From positions 62,001-126,000 of the forward strand of contig CAZQSM010000001.1 in the NCBI GenBank assembly GCA_964596065.1: 64,000 nucleotides of DNA. Direction: 5' to 3'. The notes under the pieces were generated by a model. That model did not search any database. It had not been told where the DNA came from and worked only from the letters and a program-made list of their open reading frames with translations. Origin of the DNA: SZUA-254 sp964596065. Lineage in GTDB: Bacteria > Bacteroidota > Ignavibacteria > UBA10030 > SZUA-254. This document shows, one piece after another, positions 51,895 to 63,463 of the stretch. Each line of letters opens with the position of its first letter. Position 1 is the first letter of the stretch. A program made the position numbers and the translations under genes.

Positions 51895-52983
51895 ATGCGC
51901 ACACCATCGATACTCACCTTCGCCATCGTCCTCCTCGCCTTCCCGGGGGAGTGGCCATCTCCCGCGGTCGCACAGTCGGCCGTCGGTACCTACTCGATCG
52001 TGGCGAGGGACCCTGTCACTGGCGATTTCGGGGTGGCCGTCCAATCCAAATTCATGGCCGTCGGGGCGGTGGTCCCCTGGGCGAAAGCCGACGTCGGCGC
52101 GATCGCGACGCAGGCGCTGGCGAACACGTCGTTCGGTCCGGAAGGACTCCGGATGCTTGCCTTCGGCTGGACCGCCCAGGAGGTCCTCGACTCGCTGATC
52201 GCGGCCGATCCTGGCAGGGAGGATCGCCAGGTCGGCATCGTCGATCCGCAGGGCAACTCCCTCGCCTACACCGGCACGAGGTGCCAGGCGTACGCCGGTC
52301 ACCGGCTGGGTCCGGGATACGCCGTCCAGGGAAACATCCTGGCGGGGCCCGCGGTCATTGACGGGATGGGGCTCGCGTACGAACGCACGCAGGGAGACCT
52401 GGCCGACAGGCTCCTGGCCGCGCTCGCCGCGGCGGAGAAGGCGGGCGGCGACAGCCGCGGCAGGCAATCGGCCGCACTGCTGATCGTCCGGGAAGGGGGA
52501 GGGTATGGGGGCCTGAACGACCGGATGGTCGACCTCCGCGTCGATGACCACCCCGACCCGGTCGGGGAACTCACCCGGCTCTATGCCCTCTGGAACGGCA
52601 CATTTCTCCTGGAGATGCGGATGGCCTCCGTCGCCCGCTTCAAGGTGAACAAGCAGTTCGCAGCCGCCGCGGAGGAGACCCGACGCGTGGTCGACGCGTT
52701 GAACGCGCAACTGCGCGACCGTCCCGACGATCCCGAAGTGCTCAACCGCGTGGCGTGGATCCTCTCGACCAACGGTATCGCAAAGGAACGCGCGCTCGAG
52801 CTGGCCAAACGGGCTGCCACGCTCTCCCCGGGGGATCTGCGCATCATGGACACTCTCGCGGAATGCCATTTCCAGCTCGGTCAGGTTGACCGGGCGATCG
52901 CGATCGAATCCGAGCTCGTGGCGAAGGAACCCGCCAACGCGCACTACTGGAATCAGCTCCGGAAATTCAAGGGAACAAGATGA
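51895..52983 (+). CDS. Secreted DUF1028 protein with C-terminal TPR-like region
   Basis: A 362-residue exported protein. After a signal peptide (ending near AVAQS) comes a DUF1028 Ntn-hydrolase-like domain: GTYSIVARDPVTGDFGVAVQ, FMAVGAVVPWAKADVGAIAT, QANTSFGPEGL-like segment, GIVDPQGNSLAYTGTRC and GYAVQGNILAG. The C-terminal about 90 residues contain tetratricopeptide-like helices (NRVAWILSTNGIAKERALEL, MDTLAECHFQLGQVDRAIAI). DUF1028 is a putative amidase-like family of uncertain substrate. ATG 51895 is chosen for the signal peptide; TATAAT at 51797-51802 might be a -10 but no good -35 pairs with it. Confidence 0.85.
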   Translation: MRTPSILTFAIVLLAFPGEWPSPAVAQSAVGTYSIVARDPVTGDFGVAVQSKFMAVGAVVPWAKADVGAIATQALANTSFGPEGLRMLAFGWTAQEVLDSLIAADPGREDRQVGIVDPQGNSLAYTGTRCQAYAGHRLGPGYAVQGNILAGPAVIDGMGLAYERTQGDLADRLLAALAAAEKAGGDSRGRQSAALLIVREGGGYGGLNDRMVDLRVDDHPDPVGELTRLYALWNGTFLLEMRMASVARFKVNKQFAAAAEETRRVVDALNAQLRDRPDDPEVLNRVAWILSTNGIAKERALELAKRAATLSPGDLRIMDTLAECHFQLGQVDRAIAIESELVAKEPANAHYWNQLRKFKGTR

Positions 52984-53066
52984 GGTGTGGAGGGTCCGGG
53001 GAGATTCCGGACCCCGGGGAGAACGGGGCCGCGACCGCGGACCTCCCTCGTCCGTGAATATATGCG

Positions 53067-53095
53067 TTGCATTTATCGGCAGAGTTCACTACCTT
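53067..53095 (+). promoter_or_regulatory. Promoter of tRNA-Ser(GCT)
   Basis: TTGCAT (53067-53072), 17-bp spacer, TACCTT (53090-53095); predicted start about 20 nt before the tRNA. Confidence 0.6.
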
Positions 53096-53122
53096 CTCTC
53101 TGTCAATTCGGCTCTGTTTCCC

Positions 53123-53212
53123 GGAGAGGTGGGTGAGTGGCTGAAACCAACGGTTTGCTAAACCGTCGTACGGGGTAAACCTGTACCGAGAGTTCAAATC
53201 TCTCCCTCTCCG
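53123..53212 (+). tRNA. tRNA-Ser(GCT)
   Basis: Acceptor GGAGAGG/CCTCTCC with discriminator G; anticodon stem ACGGT/ACCGT with loop TTGCTAA (anticodon GCT); long variable arm containing GTACGGGGTAAACCTGTAC. CCA is not encoded. Confidence 0.96.
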
Positions 53213-53249
53213 CTGCAAGGCACGTCCTTCACAGATCTCGCGAGCATCT

Positions 53250-53274
53250 TCCCCTGAAGGGGATTTTTATTTTA
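53250..53274 (+). terminator. Terminator between tRNA-Ser(GCT) and gltX
   Basis: TCCCC (53250-53254) pairs with GGGGA (53259-53263) across TGAA, followed by a T-rich run (TTTTTATTTT). The short stem makes it moderate. Confidence 0.55.
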
Positions 53275-53283
53275 CTCCCAGGT

Positions 53284-54735
53284 ATGACGGCTCAGTCCCA
53301 TCCCCGCGTCCGCTTCGCCCCGAGCCCCACCGGGTTCCTCCACGTGGGGGGTCTCCGGACCGCGCTGTACAACTACTTATTCGCCAAAAAAGAGGCCGGC
53401 ACATTCATCCTTCGCATCGAGGATACCGACCGGTCGCGATACGTCGAAGGCGCGGTGGACAACCTCATCGAGACGCTGAAATGGTCGGGACTCGATTACG
53501 ACGAAGGCCCGGGGAAGGAAGGGGCCTGCGGCCCGTACACCCAGTCCGAACGGCTCGCGATCTACCGCGAACACGTCGAAGAACTGATCGCGAAACGACA
53601 CGCCTACCATTGCTTCTGCGCTCCCGGGCGTCTCGACGAGATGCGCAAACAGCAGGAGAAGATGAAAATCGCCCCGAAGTACGACCGGCACTGCCTCAGG
53701 CTCGCGCCCGGGGACGCGGCCCGGCGTATCGCTGACGGCGTACCGGCCGTCGTCCGGATGAAGGTGCCTGAAAGCTCGAGCATCAGGATCGACGACATGA
53801 TCAGGGGACGGGTGGAATTCCAGAGCGACCGCGTGGACGACCAGGTCCTGTTGAAATCGGACGGCTACCCGACGTACCACCTTGCCAACGTCGTCGACGA
53901 CCGGCTGATGGGGATCACCCACGTGATCAGGGGGGAGGAGTGGCTCTCCAGCACCCCGAAACACGTTCTGCTCTACGGCTATTTCGGCTGGGACGCGCCG
54001 CAGTTCGCGCACCTTCCGCTCCTGCTCAACCCCGACCGGTCCAAACTGAGCAAGCGCCAGGGCGACGTGGCCGTCGAGGACTACCGCGCGGCCGGCTACC
54101 TCCCGGAGGCCCTCCTGAATTTCGTCGCGCTCCTGGGCTGGAACCCGGGCGACGACCGGGAGATTTTCAGTCTCGCGGAGCTCGTCCCGGAATTTTCGAT
54201 GGCCCGCGTGGGGAAATCGGGCGCCATCTTCAATGTCGAAAAGCTGCAGTGGATCAACCAGCAGCACCTGCGCCGGCTCGATCCGTCGGCGATCGCGGAG
54301 AAGGTCAAACCGGTCCTCCGGAACGCGGGAATCGAATGGGGCGACGGGGCCTACCTCGAACGCGTCATCACGATGATGCGCGACCGGCTCAACTCCTTCA
54401 GCGATTTCAACTCCTTCGCGCGCTATTTTTTCGCCGACCCCGACACCTACGACGAGGCCGCCAGGAAGAAAAACTGGTCCGGCCAGTCGGGCGCCCACCT
54501 CACGGCGCTGATCGGGAGGCTGGAAGCCGACGGAGACTTCACGGAAGCCGGCCTCGAGACGTCGCTCAAGTCGGTCGCCGGCGGGTTCGGGGTGGGGGCG
54601 GGGAAGATCATCCACGCCGTGAGGCTCGCCCTGAGCGGGATGGCCATCGGGCCCGGCCTGTACGAATTGATGATGATCCTGGGGAAGGAAACCGTGCTCC
54701 GGCGCCTCCGGAGGGCTGTGGATTCCCTCGGATGA
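53284..54735 (+). CDS. gltX: Glutamyl-tRNA synthetase
   Basis: Charges tRNA-Glu with glutamate. Class I synthetase signatures: the HIGH-like motif in RFAPSPTGFLHVGGLRTALY, and KMSKS as SKLSKRQGDVAVEDYRAAGY. FRVEDTDR-type motif reads LRIEDTDRSRYV. The 483-residue length is standard for the discriminating or non-discriminating bacterial enzyme; I cannot tell which without tRNA-Gln context. The ATG is 10 nt after a terminator T-run; no strong SD. Confidence 0.95.
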   Translation: MTAQSHPRVRFAPSPTGFLHVGGLRTALYNYLFAKKEAGTFILRIEDTDRSRYVEGAVDNLIETLKWSGLDYDEGPGKEGACGPYTQSERLAIYREHVEELIAKRHAYHCFCAPGRLDEMRKQQEKMKIAPKYDRHCLRLAPGDAARRIADGVPAVVRMKVPESSSIRIDDMIRGRVEFQSDRVDDQVLLKSDGYPTYHLANVVDDRLMGITHVIRGEEWLSSTPKHVLLYGYFGWDAPQFAHLPLLLNPDRSKLSKRQGDVAVEDYRAAGYLPEALLNFVALLGWNPGDDREIFSLAELVPEFSMARVGKSGAIFNVEKLQWINQQHLRRLDPSAIAEKVKPVLRNAGIEWGDGAYLERVITMMRDRLNSFSDFNSFARYFFADPDTYDEAARKKNWSGQSGAHLTALIGRLEADGDFTEAGLETSLKSVAGGFGVGAGKIIHAVRLALSGMAIGPGLYELMMILGKETVLRRLRRAVDSLG

Positions 54736-54751
54736 GCGCCCGGCGCATGGT

Positions 54752-54780
54752 TTGCCTTTCGTCGGGCAATCGGATATATT
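54752..54780 (+). promoter_or_regulatory. Promoter of the folB operon
   Basis: TTGCCT (54752-54757), 17-bp spacer, TATATT (54775-54780), starting 17 bp after the gltX stop; predicted leader about 7 nt. Confidence 0.6.
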
Positions 54781-54793
54781 TTCAGGTTCCGCC

Positions 54794-55162
54794 ATGCTGA
54801 AACCGGACGTCATCAGGATCCGCAACGCCGTCTTCTACGCCTATCACGGCGTCGCGAGCGACGAGCAGAACCTCGGCGGAAAATTTGAAATCGACGTGGA
54901 ACTCAGCGCCGACCTGTCGTCCGCACTCGAGAACGACGACCTGAAACGGACGGTGGACTACGAAAAGGTCTACGGCCTGGTCCATTCGGTCGTCACCTCG
55001 AAAAAATATTTCCTGCTCGAGGCGCTCGCCAACACGATTGCCAAGGGCATCATGCGTTCCTGGCCCGTCGTCGATTCCGTCGTGGTGCGGGTCCGGAAAC
55101 CCCATCCGCCGGTGAAAGGGGTGGTGGACTACGTGGAAGTCGAAATATCAGAACATCGCTGA
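54794..55162 (+). CDS. folB: Dihydroneopterin aldolase
   Basis: Converts 7,8-dihydroneopterin to 6-hydroxymethyl-dihydropterin and glycolaldehyde in folate synthesis. The 122-residue protein shows IRIRNAVFYAYHGVASDEQN, KFEIDVEL, the conserved TVDYEKVY, FLLEALANTIA and VRVRKPHPPVKG. Start ATG 54794 gives the conserved N-terminus. It is followed after 3 nt by folK, which uses its product. Confidence 0.94.
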   Translation: MLKPDVIRIRNAVFYAYHGVASDEQNLGGKFEIDVELSADLSSALENDDLKRTVDYEKVYGLVHSVVTSKKYFLLEALANTIAKGIMRSWPVVDSVVVRVRKPHPPVKGVVDYVEVEISEHR

Positions 55163-55165
55163 GGC

Positions 55166-55687
55166 ATGATGCACCGCGTGCACCTGGGTCTGGGGTCGAA
55201 TGTCGGTTCACGGTGGGAACAGTTGTCCGCCGCCGTCGCCGCCGTCGGGCAGATCGCCCGGATCTGCGCGGTGTCCCCCGTCTATGAGACGGAGCCCGTC
55301 GGCATGGAGGGAGCGGACGATTTCCTGAACATGACGATGGAGATCGAAACCGTCGACGACCCGCCGCTGCTGATGGTGAAACTGAGGAAGATCGAGAAGG
55401 CCATGGGAAGAAAACCGTCGACGCACCATGGACCGCGGACCATCGACATCGACATCCTCCTTTACCGGGGGATGGCCTACGACGACGCCATCGTCCGCGT
55501 CCCGCATCCGCGAATGCACCTTCGCCGCTTCGTCCTCGGGCCGCTCAACGACATCGCCCCGACGGCCCTCCATCCCACGATGGAGAAAACCGTCGGCTGG
55601 CTGTTCCGGAACTGCCGCGACACGCACCGTGTCACCCACGCCGGTTCGCTCCCCGAATCCGCATACGCGATCCCGGCTGACAGATGA
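55166..55687 (+). CDS. folK: 6-hydroxymethyl-7,8-dihydropterin pyrophosphokinase
   Basis: Transfers pyrophosphate from ATP to 6-hydroxymethyl-dihydropterin. Motifs: HLGLGSNVGSRWEQL, SPVYETEPVGM, FLNMTMEIET, RKIEKAMGR and the Mg/ATP site HHGPRTIDIDILLYRG, then VPHPRMHLRRFVLGPLNDIA. The C-terminus has about 20 extra residues beyond the usual about 155-160. Its stop overlaps the next start by 4 nt. Confidence 0.95.
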   Translation: MMHRVHLGLGSNVGSRWEQLSAAVAAVGQIARICAVSPVYETEPVGMEGADDFLNMTMEIETVDDPPLLMVKLRKIEKAMGRKPSTHHGPRTIDIDILLYRGMAYDDAIVRVPHPRMHLRRFVLGPLNDIAPTALHPTMEKTVGWLFRNCRDTHRVTHAGSLPESAYAIPADR

Positions 55688-56358
55688 CGAACCGACTGGA
55701 GGAGCTGATCGGGGGGTCGAACATCCGGCACATCGCCATCGAGGGGGTGATCGGATCGGGCAAGACGTCGCTGGCGAAAAAACTCGGGGAACTGCTTCCC
55801 GCGAAGCTCGTCCTCGAGCGGTTCGAGGAAAACCCTTTCCTGGAAAAATTCTACGACGACCCCGACCACCACGCGTTCCAGACGCAGATGTTCTTCCTGC
55901 TGAGCCGCTACAAGCAGCAGCAGGAGCTCCTCCAGGCGGACCTCTTCCACCGGTACCTGATCACCGATTACATCTTCGAGAAGGACAAGATTTTCGCGTA
56001 CCTCAACCTCGGCGACGACGAGCTGAAACTCTACGAGACGCTGCTCGCGTCCATCGAACGGATGGTTCCCACTCCGGACCTGGTGGTCTACATCCAGGCG
56101 AGCGTGGAACGGCTTATGGCGAACATCAGGGGCCGGGGGAGGCCCGTGGAAAAAAACCTCTCGGAGGAATACATCCGCGACCTCAACGAGGCGTACAATT
56201 ACTTCTTCTTCCGGTACAAGGCGGCCCCGCTCCTGATCGTGAACGCCACGCACATCGATTTCGTGAACACCGACAGCCATTACGAAGACCTCCTGATGGA
56301 AATCTTCAGGGAAAACCGCGCCCCGGTGGAATATTACAACCCGCCCGTCACCCGCTGA
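55684..56358 (+). CDS. Deoxynucleoside kinase
   Basis: A dNK-family kinase phosphorylating deoxynucleosides for salvage, of the deoxyadenosine/deoxyguanosine type. P-loop IEGVIGSGKTSLAKKL; ENPFLEKFYDDPDHHAFQTQ substrate region; catalytic YLITDYIFEKDKIFA in place of the ERS/DRS motif; LID-like RGRGRPVEKNLSEEYIRDLN. Length 224 residues. This family often sits beside folK in Bacteroidota relatives. Confidence 0.92.
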   Translation: MTNRLEELIGGSNIRHIAIEGVIGSGKTSLAKKLGELLPAKLVLERFEENPFLEKFYDDPDHHAFQTQMFFLLSRYKQQQELLQADLFHRYLITDYIFEKDKIFAYLNLGDDELKLYETLLASIERMVPTPDLVVYIQASVERLMANIRGRGRPVEKNLSEEYIRDLNEAYNYFFFRYKAAPLLIVNATHIDFVNTDSHYEDLLMEIFRENRAPVEYYNPPVTR

Positions 56359-56372
56359 AGGAAGGGAATGCG

Positions 56373-56564
56373 ATGCTACGGTTCCTCACGTACGCGATCC
56401 TCGCTTACATCGTCTGGAAACTCATCAAGCTGTTCGCCGCCGGGAGGGAGAGGGGGACTCACCGCCAGGACCAGCCGGTGGACTTTCCGCGCGACCAGGC
56501 ATACAAGAACATCGAAGACGCCGATTTTGAGGATATCACGGGCGACAAGGACAAACCTTCCTGA
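56373..56564 (+). CDS. Small single-pass membrane protein (DUF4834-like)
   Basis: A 63-residue protein with one N-terminal helix (MLRFLTYAILAYIVWKLIKL) and an acidic cytoplasmic tail (RDQAYKNIEDADFEDITGDK). The pattern resembles DUF4834 proteins of Bacteroidota. GAAGGGAATGCG precedes ATG 56373. Function unknown. Confidence 0.6.
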   Translation: MLRFLTYAILAYIVWKLIKLFAAGRERGTHRQDQPVDFPRDQAYKNIEDADFEDITGDKDKPS

Positions 56565-56606
56565 ACCGGGGGGGGGCCGCGCGTTTCCCGCCCGGCGCCC
56601 GCCCGC

Positions 56607-57725
56607 GTGAATACCTCGAACCGGTGCGCGGCGATCGCCCTGCGCTCGCTGGGGCTGCTCCTCGCGCCGCGCCGCGTCCCGCCGATCCCGGAATCGCCCC
56701 GCGGCATCCTGGTGGTCCGCCAGCATGACCAGCTGGGGGATATGCTCTGCGTCCTTCCGACACTCCGCACGCTGCGCGAACGCTATCCCGGCGCCGAGAT
56801 CACACTCGTGGCGAGCCCCGTCAATCACGACCCGATGGCCGGCCATCCCTGGTTGGGCAGCCTCCTCCTGTACGACAAGCGGGCCGGCCTGCTCGGACGT
56901 GAGGGGGGGGTGCGGGGTTTCCTGCGGCGACTCCGGAGCCGGCGCTACGACATCGCGATCGTCCCGTCCACCGTCTCGATCTCGCTGACGAGCGGCGTCA
57001 TCGCCTGGCTCTCGCGCGCGCCGGTGCGCATCGGTCCGGGCCGGCTGGAACACCGTGAAAACCCGGGGAAATTCCTCTTCACCCATCCCGTCGACCTCGA
57101 CTGGTCGGGGTCGCCCGCGAGGCACCAGGCGCTCCGAAACGCCGACATCCTCGCGCCCCTGGGACTCGAGTGCGCCGCCGGCCCCTCGCCCCTCGCCGTT
57201 TCGCCCGCCGAGGACGCGCGCGCGGCCGCGCTCCTGGCGCCGCTGCGTTCCGGCCACCCCCGGCTCTTCGGCATCCATCCCGGCGCGGCGAAAGCCGGAA
57301 ACCGCTGGCCCGCCGAGCGTTTCGCCGACCTCGCGAAACGGCTCCACGCCGGATACGGGAACGCCCTCGTGGTGACCGTGGGCCCGCGGGACGAGGAGGT
57401 CGCCGGAAGACTACTTCCCCTGCTCGAGGTGCCCCACCTCGTCATCAGGAACGAGCCCATCAGGAGCGTGGCCGCGGTGATCAACCGGCTCGACTTCTTC
57501 GTTTCGAACGACACGGGGCCCCTCCACATCGCCGGGGCGCTCGCCCCGCCGGTCCTCGGGCTCTTCGGACCGACCGATCCGAAACAGTGGGCCCCGCTCG
57601 GGAGGAAGAACCACCACATCGCCTCGAAGGACGGGACGATCGGTTCACTCACCACGGACGAAGTCTTCCGGATGTGCGCGGTGATCATCTCCCTGGGCGG
57701 TCGGGAACCGGGCCGTACCGATTGA
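56607..57725 (+). CDS. Glycosyltransferase family 9 (heptosyltransferase-like)
   Basis: Probably adds heptose or a related sugar to LPS core. The 372-residue GT-B protein has VVRQHDQLGDMLCVLPTLRT at the N-terminal acceptor site, ALRNADILAPLGLE, FGIHPGAAKAGNRWPAERFA binding the sugar nucleotide, and FFVSNDTGPLHIAGALAPPV with LGLFGPTDPKQWAPLG. It starts at GTG 56607. The nadA -35 box overlaps its stop codon. Confidence 0.9.
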   Translation: MNTSNRCAAIALRSLGLLLAPRRVPPIPESPRGILVVRQHDQLGDMLCVLPTLRTLRERYPGAEITLVASPVNHDPMAGHPWLGSLLLYDKRAGLLGREGGVRGFLRRLRSRRYDIAIVPSTVSISLTSGVIAWLSRAPVRIGPGRLEHRENPGKFLFTHPVDLDWSGSPARHQALRNADILAPLGLECAAGPSPLAVSPAEDARAAALLAPLRSGHPRLFGIHPGAAKAGNRWPAERFADLAKRLHAGYGNALVVTVGPRDEEVAGRLLPLLEVPHLVIRNEPIRSVAAVINRLDFFVSNDTGPLHIAGALAPPVLGLFGPTDPKQWAPLGRKNHHIASKDGTIGSLTTDEVFRMCAVIISLGGREPGRTD

Positions 57726-57750
57726 TTTTGCCGTGCGTCTTCTGTATCTT
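57722..57750 (+). promoter_or_regulatory. Promoter of nadA
   Basis: TTGATT (57722-57727), 17-bp spacer, TATCTT (57745-57750); the nadA ATG at 57756 is 5 nt beyond, implying a leaderless message or a start at the Met at 57768. Confidence 0.55.
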
Positions 57751-57755
57751 TCGGT

Positions 57756-58721
57756 ATGAATCCAGTGATGCCGGCGGCGCCATCAGTCCCAACCGACGTC
57801 CCGATCGACCTTGAAGGCGCGATCAGGGAACTGAAAAAAGAACTGAACGCGGTCATTCTGGCCCATTACTACCAGGAACCGGAAATCCAGGACCTCGCGG
57901 ATCTGGTCGGCGACAGCCTCGAACTTTCCCGGAAGGCGGCCGGGACCGACGCCGACACCATCGTGTTCGCTGGCGTCCATTTCATGGCGGAGACGGCGAA
58001 AATCCTGAGCCCCTCGAAGCGCGTCCTGCTCCCCGACCTGGACGCGGGCTGTTCGCTTGCGGAAGGCTGTCCGGCACCCGAATTCGAGGCGTTCCGCAGG
58101 CGATACCCCGGCCACGTCGCGATCACGTACATCAACTGCAGCGCCGAGGTCAAGGCGCTGAGCGACATCATCTGCACCTCGAGCAACGCCGAAAAAATCA
58201 TCCGGCAGATTCCGCCCGGGCGGGGGATCATCTTCGCGCCCGACCGCAACCTCGGCGCATACCTCGTCCGGAAGACGGGGCGGGAGATGATCCTCTGGCA
58301 GGGGACCTGCATCGTCCACGAGACCTTCAGCGAAAAGAAATTAATCGGCCTGCGCCTCGACCATCCCGCGGCGAAGCTCATCGCCCACCCGGAATGCGAG
58401 GCGGTCGTCCTCGACCAGGCCGACTTCATCGGATCGACGAGCGCCCTCTTGCGCCACGTCCAGGAGAGCCGCGACCGGGAATTCATCGTCGCCACCGAGG
58501 CGGGGATCATCCACCAGATGGAGAAGTCGTGCCCGGGGAAGCGGTTCATCCCGGCGCCCCCCGAGGAAAGCTGCGAATGCAACCACTGTCCCTACATGAA
58601 ACTGAACACCCCCGCGAAGCTCTACCGTTGCATGCTCGACCGTTCGCCCGAAATCCTCCTCGAACCGGAATTGATCGCCAGGGCCGCGAAACCGATCAGG
58701 CGGATGCTCGACATGAGCTGA
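57756..58721 (+). CDS. nadA: Quinolinate synthase
   Basis: Condenses iminoaspartate with dihydroxyacetone phosphate into quinolinate for NAD synthesis, using a [4Fe-4S] cluster. Three-domain NadA motifs: ILAHYYQEPEIQDLADLVGD, SLELSRKAAGTDADTIVFAG, VHFMAETAKILSPSKRVLLP, DLDAGCSLAEGC, LIAHPECE and the C-terminal cluster Cys in CECNHCPYMKLNT. Length 321 residues, typical. nadB and nadC are not in the window. Confidence 0.95.
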   Translation: MNPVMPAAPSVPTDVPIDLEGAIRELKKELNAVILAHYYQEPEIQDLADLVGDSLELSRKAAGTDADTIVFAGVHFMAETAKILSPSKRVLLPDLDAGCSLAEGCPAPEFEAFRRRYPGHVAITYINCSAEVKALSDIICTSSNAEKIIRQIPPGRGIIFAPDRNLGAYLVRKTGREMILWQGTCIVHETFSEKKLIGLRLDHPAAKLIAHPECEAVVLDQADFIGSTSALLRHVQESRDREFIVATEAGIIHQMEKSCPGKRFIPAPPEESCECNHCPYMKLNTPAKLYRCMLDRSPEILLEPELIARAAKPIRRMLDMS

Positions 58722-58766
58722 CCGCCGCCGTTCGTCACCCCATCACACTGACCATATCGACAATCG

Positions 58767-61504
58767 ATGCAGACGGATACGTTCAAGACCAGATCCACCA
58801 TCACCATCGGCGGCGTTGCGTTTGACTGCTTCGCGCTGAAGAAACTGTCCCGGCAGGACGCCGTGCGACGGCTCCCGGTCTCGCTCGGGATCCTGCTCGA
58901 GAACCTCCTCAGGCACGAGGGCTCCCCCGGCGTCACCCGGGAGATGATCGACGCGCTCGTCGGGTGGGACCCCGCCGCCCCCGCGTCGATGGAGATCGCC
59001 TTCATGCCGGCGCGGGTGCTGCTCCAGGACTTCACCGGTGTTCCGTGCGCCGTCGACCTGGCGGTGATGCGGGACGCGATGGTGCGGATGGGGGAGGACC
59101 CGCAGAAAATCAACCCGTTACAGCCGGTCGACCTCGTCATCGACCACTCGGTTCAGGTCGACCGGTTCGGCACCCCGGGCGCGTTTCAATACAATGCGGA
59201 GAAGGAATTCGAACGTAACGGCGAACGGTACAGGTTCCTCCGGTGGAGCCAGCAGTCCCTCAGGAATTTCCGCGTCGTGCCGCCCGAGACGGGCATCGTC
59301 CACCAGGTCAACCTGGAGTACCTCGCACGCGTGGTGGCCACCGGGGAACGGGACGGGCGGCGGACCATCTATCCCGACACCGTGTTCGGCACCGATTCGC
59401 ATACCACGATGATCAACGGGCTCGGCGTGCTCGGGTGGGGGGTCGGGGGAATCGAGGCCGAGGCAGCGATGCTCGGGCAGCCGAGCTCGATGCTGATCCC
59501 GAACGTTGTGGGGTTCCGTCTCCACGGCTCGCTCCGGCCCGCCACCACCGCGACCGACCTCGTCCTCCGGGTGACCGAGATCCTCCGGAACAAGGGCGTG
59601 GTCGGAAAATTCGTGGAATTTTTCGGACCGGGGCTCGGTTCGCTCACACTCGCCGACCGGGCCACGATCGCCAACATGGCACCGGAATATGGCGCCACGA
59701 TGGGATATTTCCCGGTGGACGCACAGACGCTCGCCTATCTCCGGTTCACAGGACGCGACGCGGCCACGGTTGAAGCCGTCGAAACCTACTACCGGGCGCA
59801 GGGGCTCTTCCATGACGCCGATGCCCCCGACAGGCGGTACTCGGAAGAGATCGATCTCGACCTCGGGACGGTCACCGCGTGCCTCGCCGGACCGAAACGC
59901 CCCCAGGACCGCGTCGAGCTGACCCGGTCGAAAACCTCCTTCCGGACCTCGCTGGTCCGGATGCTCGATGAAACGCCGGGTGGGCCGGCGAGGGGGGGGG
60001 CCGACGGCTGGATCGCCGGCTCCGACTCACCCCGGCCGGAGTTCCTCAGGGAGGTCCGCGTATCGGACAATGGCAAGGGTTACTCCATCTCACACGGGTC
60101 GGTCGTCATCGCGGCGATCACCAGCTGCACCAACACGTCGAATCCGTCGGTGATGGTCGCCGCGGGACTCCTCGCGAAGAAAGCGGTGGACAGGGGCCTC
60201 ACCTCCAAACCATGGGTGAAGACGAGCCTGGCGCCGGGATCGAAGGTGGTCACCGAGTACCTCCGGGCGTCCGGCCTCGACGCGCCGCTCGATGCGCTCG
60301 GGTTCAACCTGGTCGGGTATGGGTGCACCACCTGCATCGGCAACAGCGGACCGCTTCCCGAACCGATCGCCAGGGCGGTACAGGAAAACGACCTGGTCGC
60401 GGTCTCGGTCCTCTCCGGCAACAGGAATTTCGAGGGCCGGATCAACCAGCACGTGCGTGCGAACTACCTCGCATCGCCGCCGCTGGTCGTCGCCTACGCC
60501 CTCGCGGGGACAATGGACATCGACCTGCTCAACGACCCGATCGGCGCCGGGAAGGAGGGGTCGCCGGTCTTCCTCCGGGACATCTGGCCGACGCCCGACG
60601 AGATCGCGGCCACCATCAACGCCTCGCTGAAGTCGGAAATGTTCACCGGCACCTACCGGGGGGTCTTCGAGGGGGATGACGCCTGGAAGGCGATCGCCGT
60701 TCCGCCGGGCGAGCGGTTCTCGTGGGACGAGCGGTCGACCTACATCAGGCCGGCGCCATTCTTCGACGGAATGTCGCGGGAACCCGGACGGCTCTCCGAC
60801 ATCCCCGGAATGCGCGTGCTCGCGCTCCTGGGAGACTCGGTGACCACGGACCATATCTCACCGGCCGGATCGATCCAGGCCTCCGGGCCGGCGGGGAAGT
60901 ACCTCATCGCCAACGGCGTCGACCCGGTCGACTTCAACTCGTACGGCTCCCGCCGCGGCAACCACGAAGTGATGATGCGGGGCACGTTCGCGAACATCCG
61001 GCTCCGGAACCTGCTCGCTCCCGGGACGGAGGGCGGGGTCACCATCCATCCCGACGCCCCCGCCCCTGTCAGCATCTTCGACGCGGCGGCGCTCTATCGG
61101 GTAACCGGGACGCCCCTCCTGGTGATCGCCGGCAGGGAATACGGCTCCGGTTCCTCCCGCGACTGGGCGGCCAAGGGGCCGAGGCTCCTCGGCGTCCGGG
61201 TGGTGCTCGCCGAAAGCTATGAGCGGATCCACCGGAGCAACCTGATCGGGATGGGCGTCCTGCCGCTCCAGTTCCGGGAGGGGGAGAACAGGACCACGCT
61301 CGGACTCACAGGGTTTGAAACGTACGATGTCAGGGGGATTTCCGACACGATCGCGCCGGGGACGATGCTCACCGTGGGCGTCCGGGGCCCGGACGGCACG
61401 GAACGATCATTCGAGGCCGTCTGCAGGCTCGACACCCCGATGGAAGTCGAGTACTACCGTCATGACGGCATCCTTCAGTATGTCCTTCGGGGGTTCCTGT
61501 CGAA

Positions 61505-61508
<4 letters not shown>
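58767..61508 (+). CDS. acnA: Aconitate hydratase A
   Basis: Isomerises citrate and isocitrate in the TCA cycle. The 913-residue protein is the AcnA/IRP type. FeS-cluster cysteines are in ITSCTNTSNPSVM and GYGCTTCIGNSGPLPE. Substrate motifs include VFGTDSHTTMINGLGVLGWG, NRNFEGRINQHVRANYLASP, LGDSVTTDHISPAGSI, FNSYGSRRGNHEVMMRGTF and GREYGSGSSRDWAAKGPRLL. Its stop overlaps the acs start by 4 nt. Confidence 0.96.
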
Positions 61509-63460
<1,952 letters not shown>

Positions 63461-63463
63461 TCC

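Noticed and set aside
52992..53014. 8-bp inverted repeat after the DUF1028 gene
   Set aside because: No T-run; it could aid RNA stability but is not a standard terminator.
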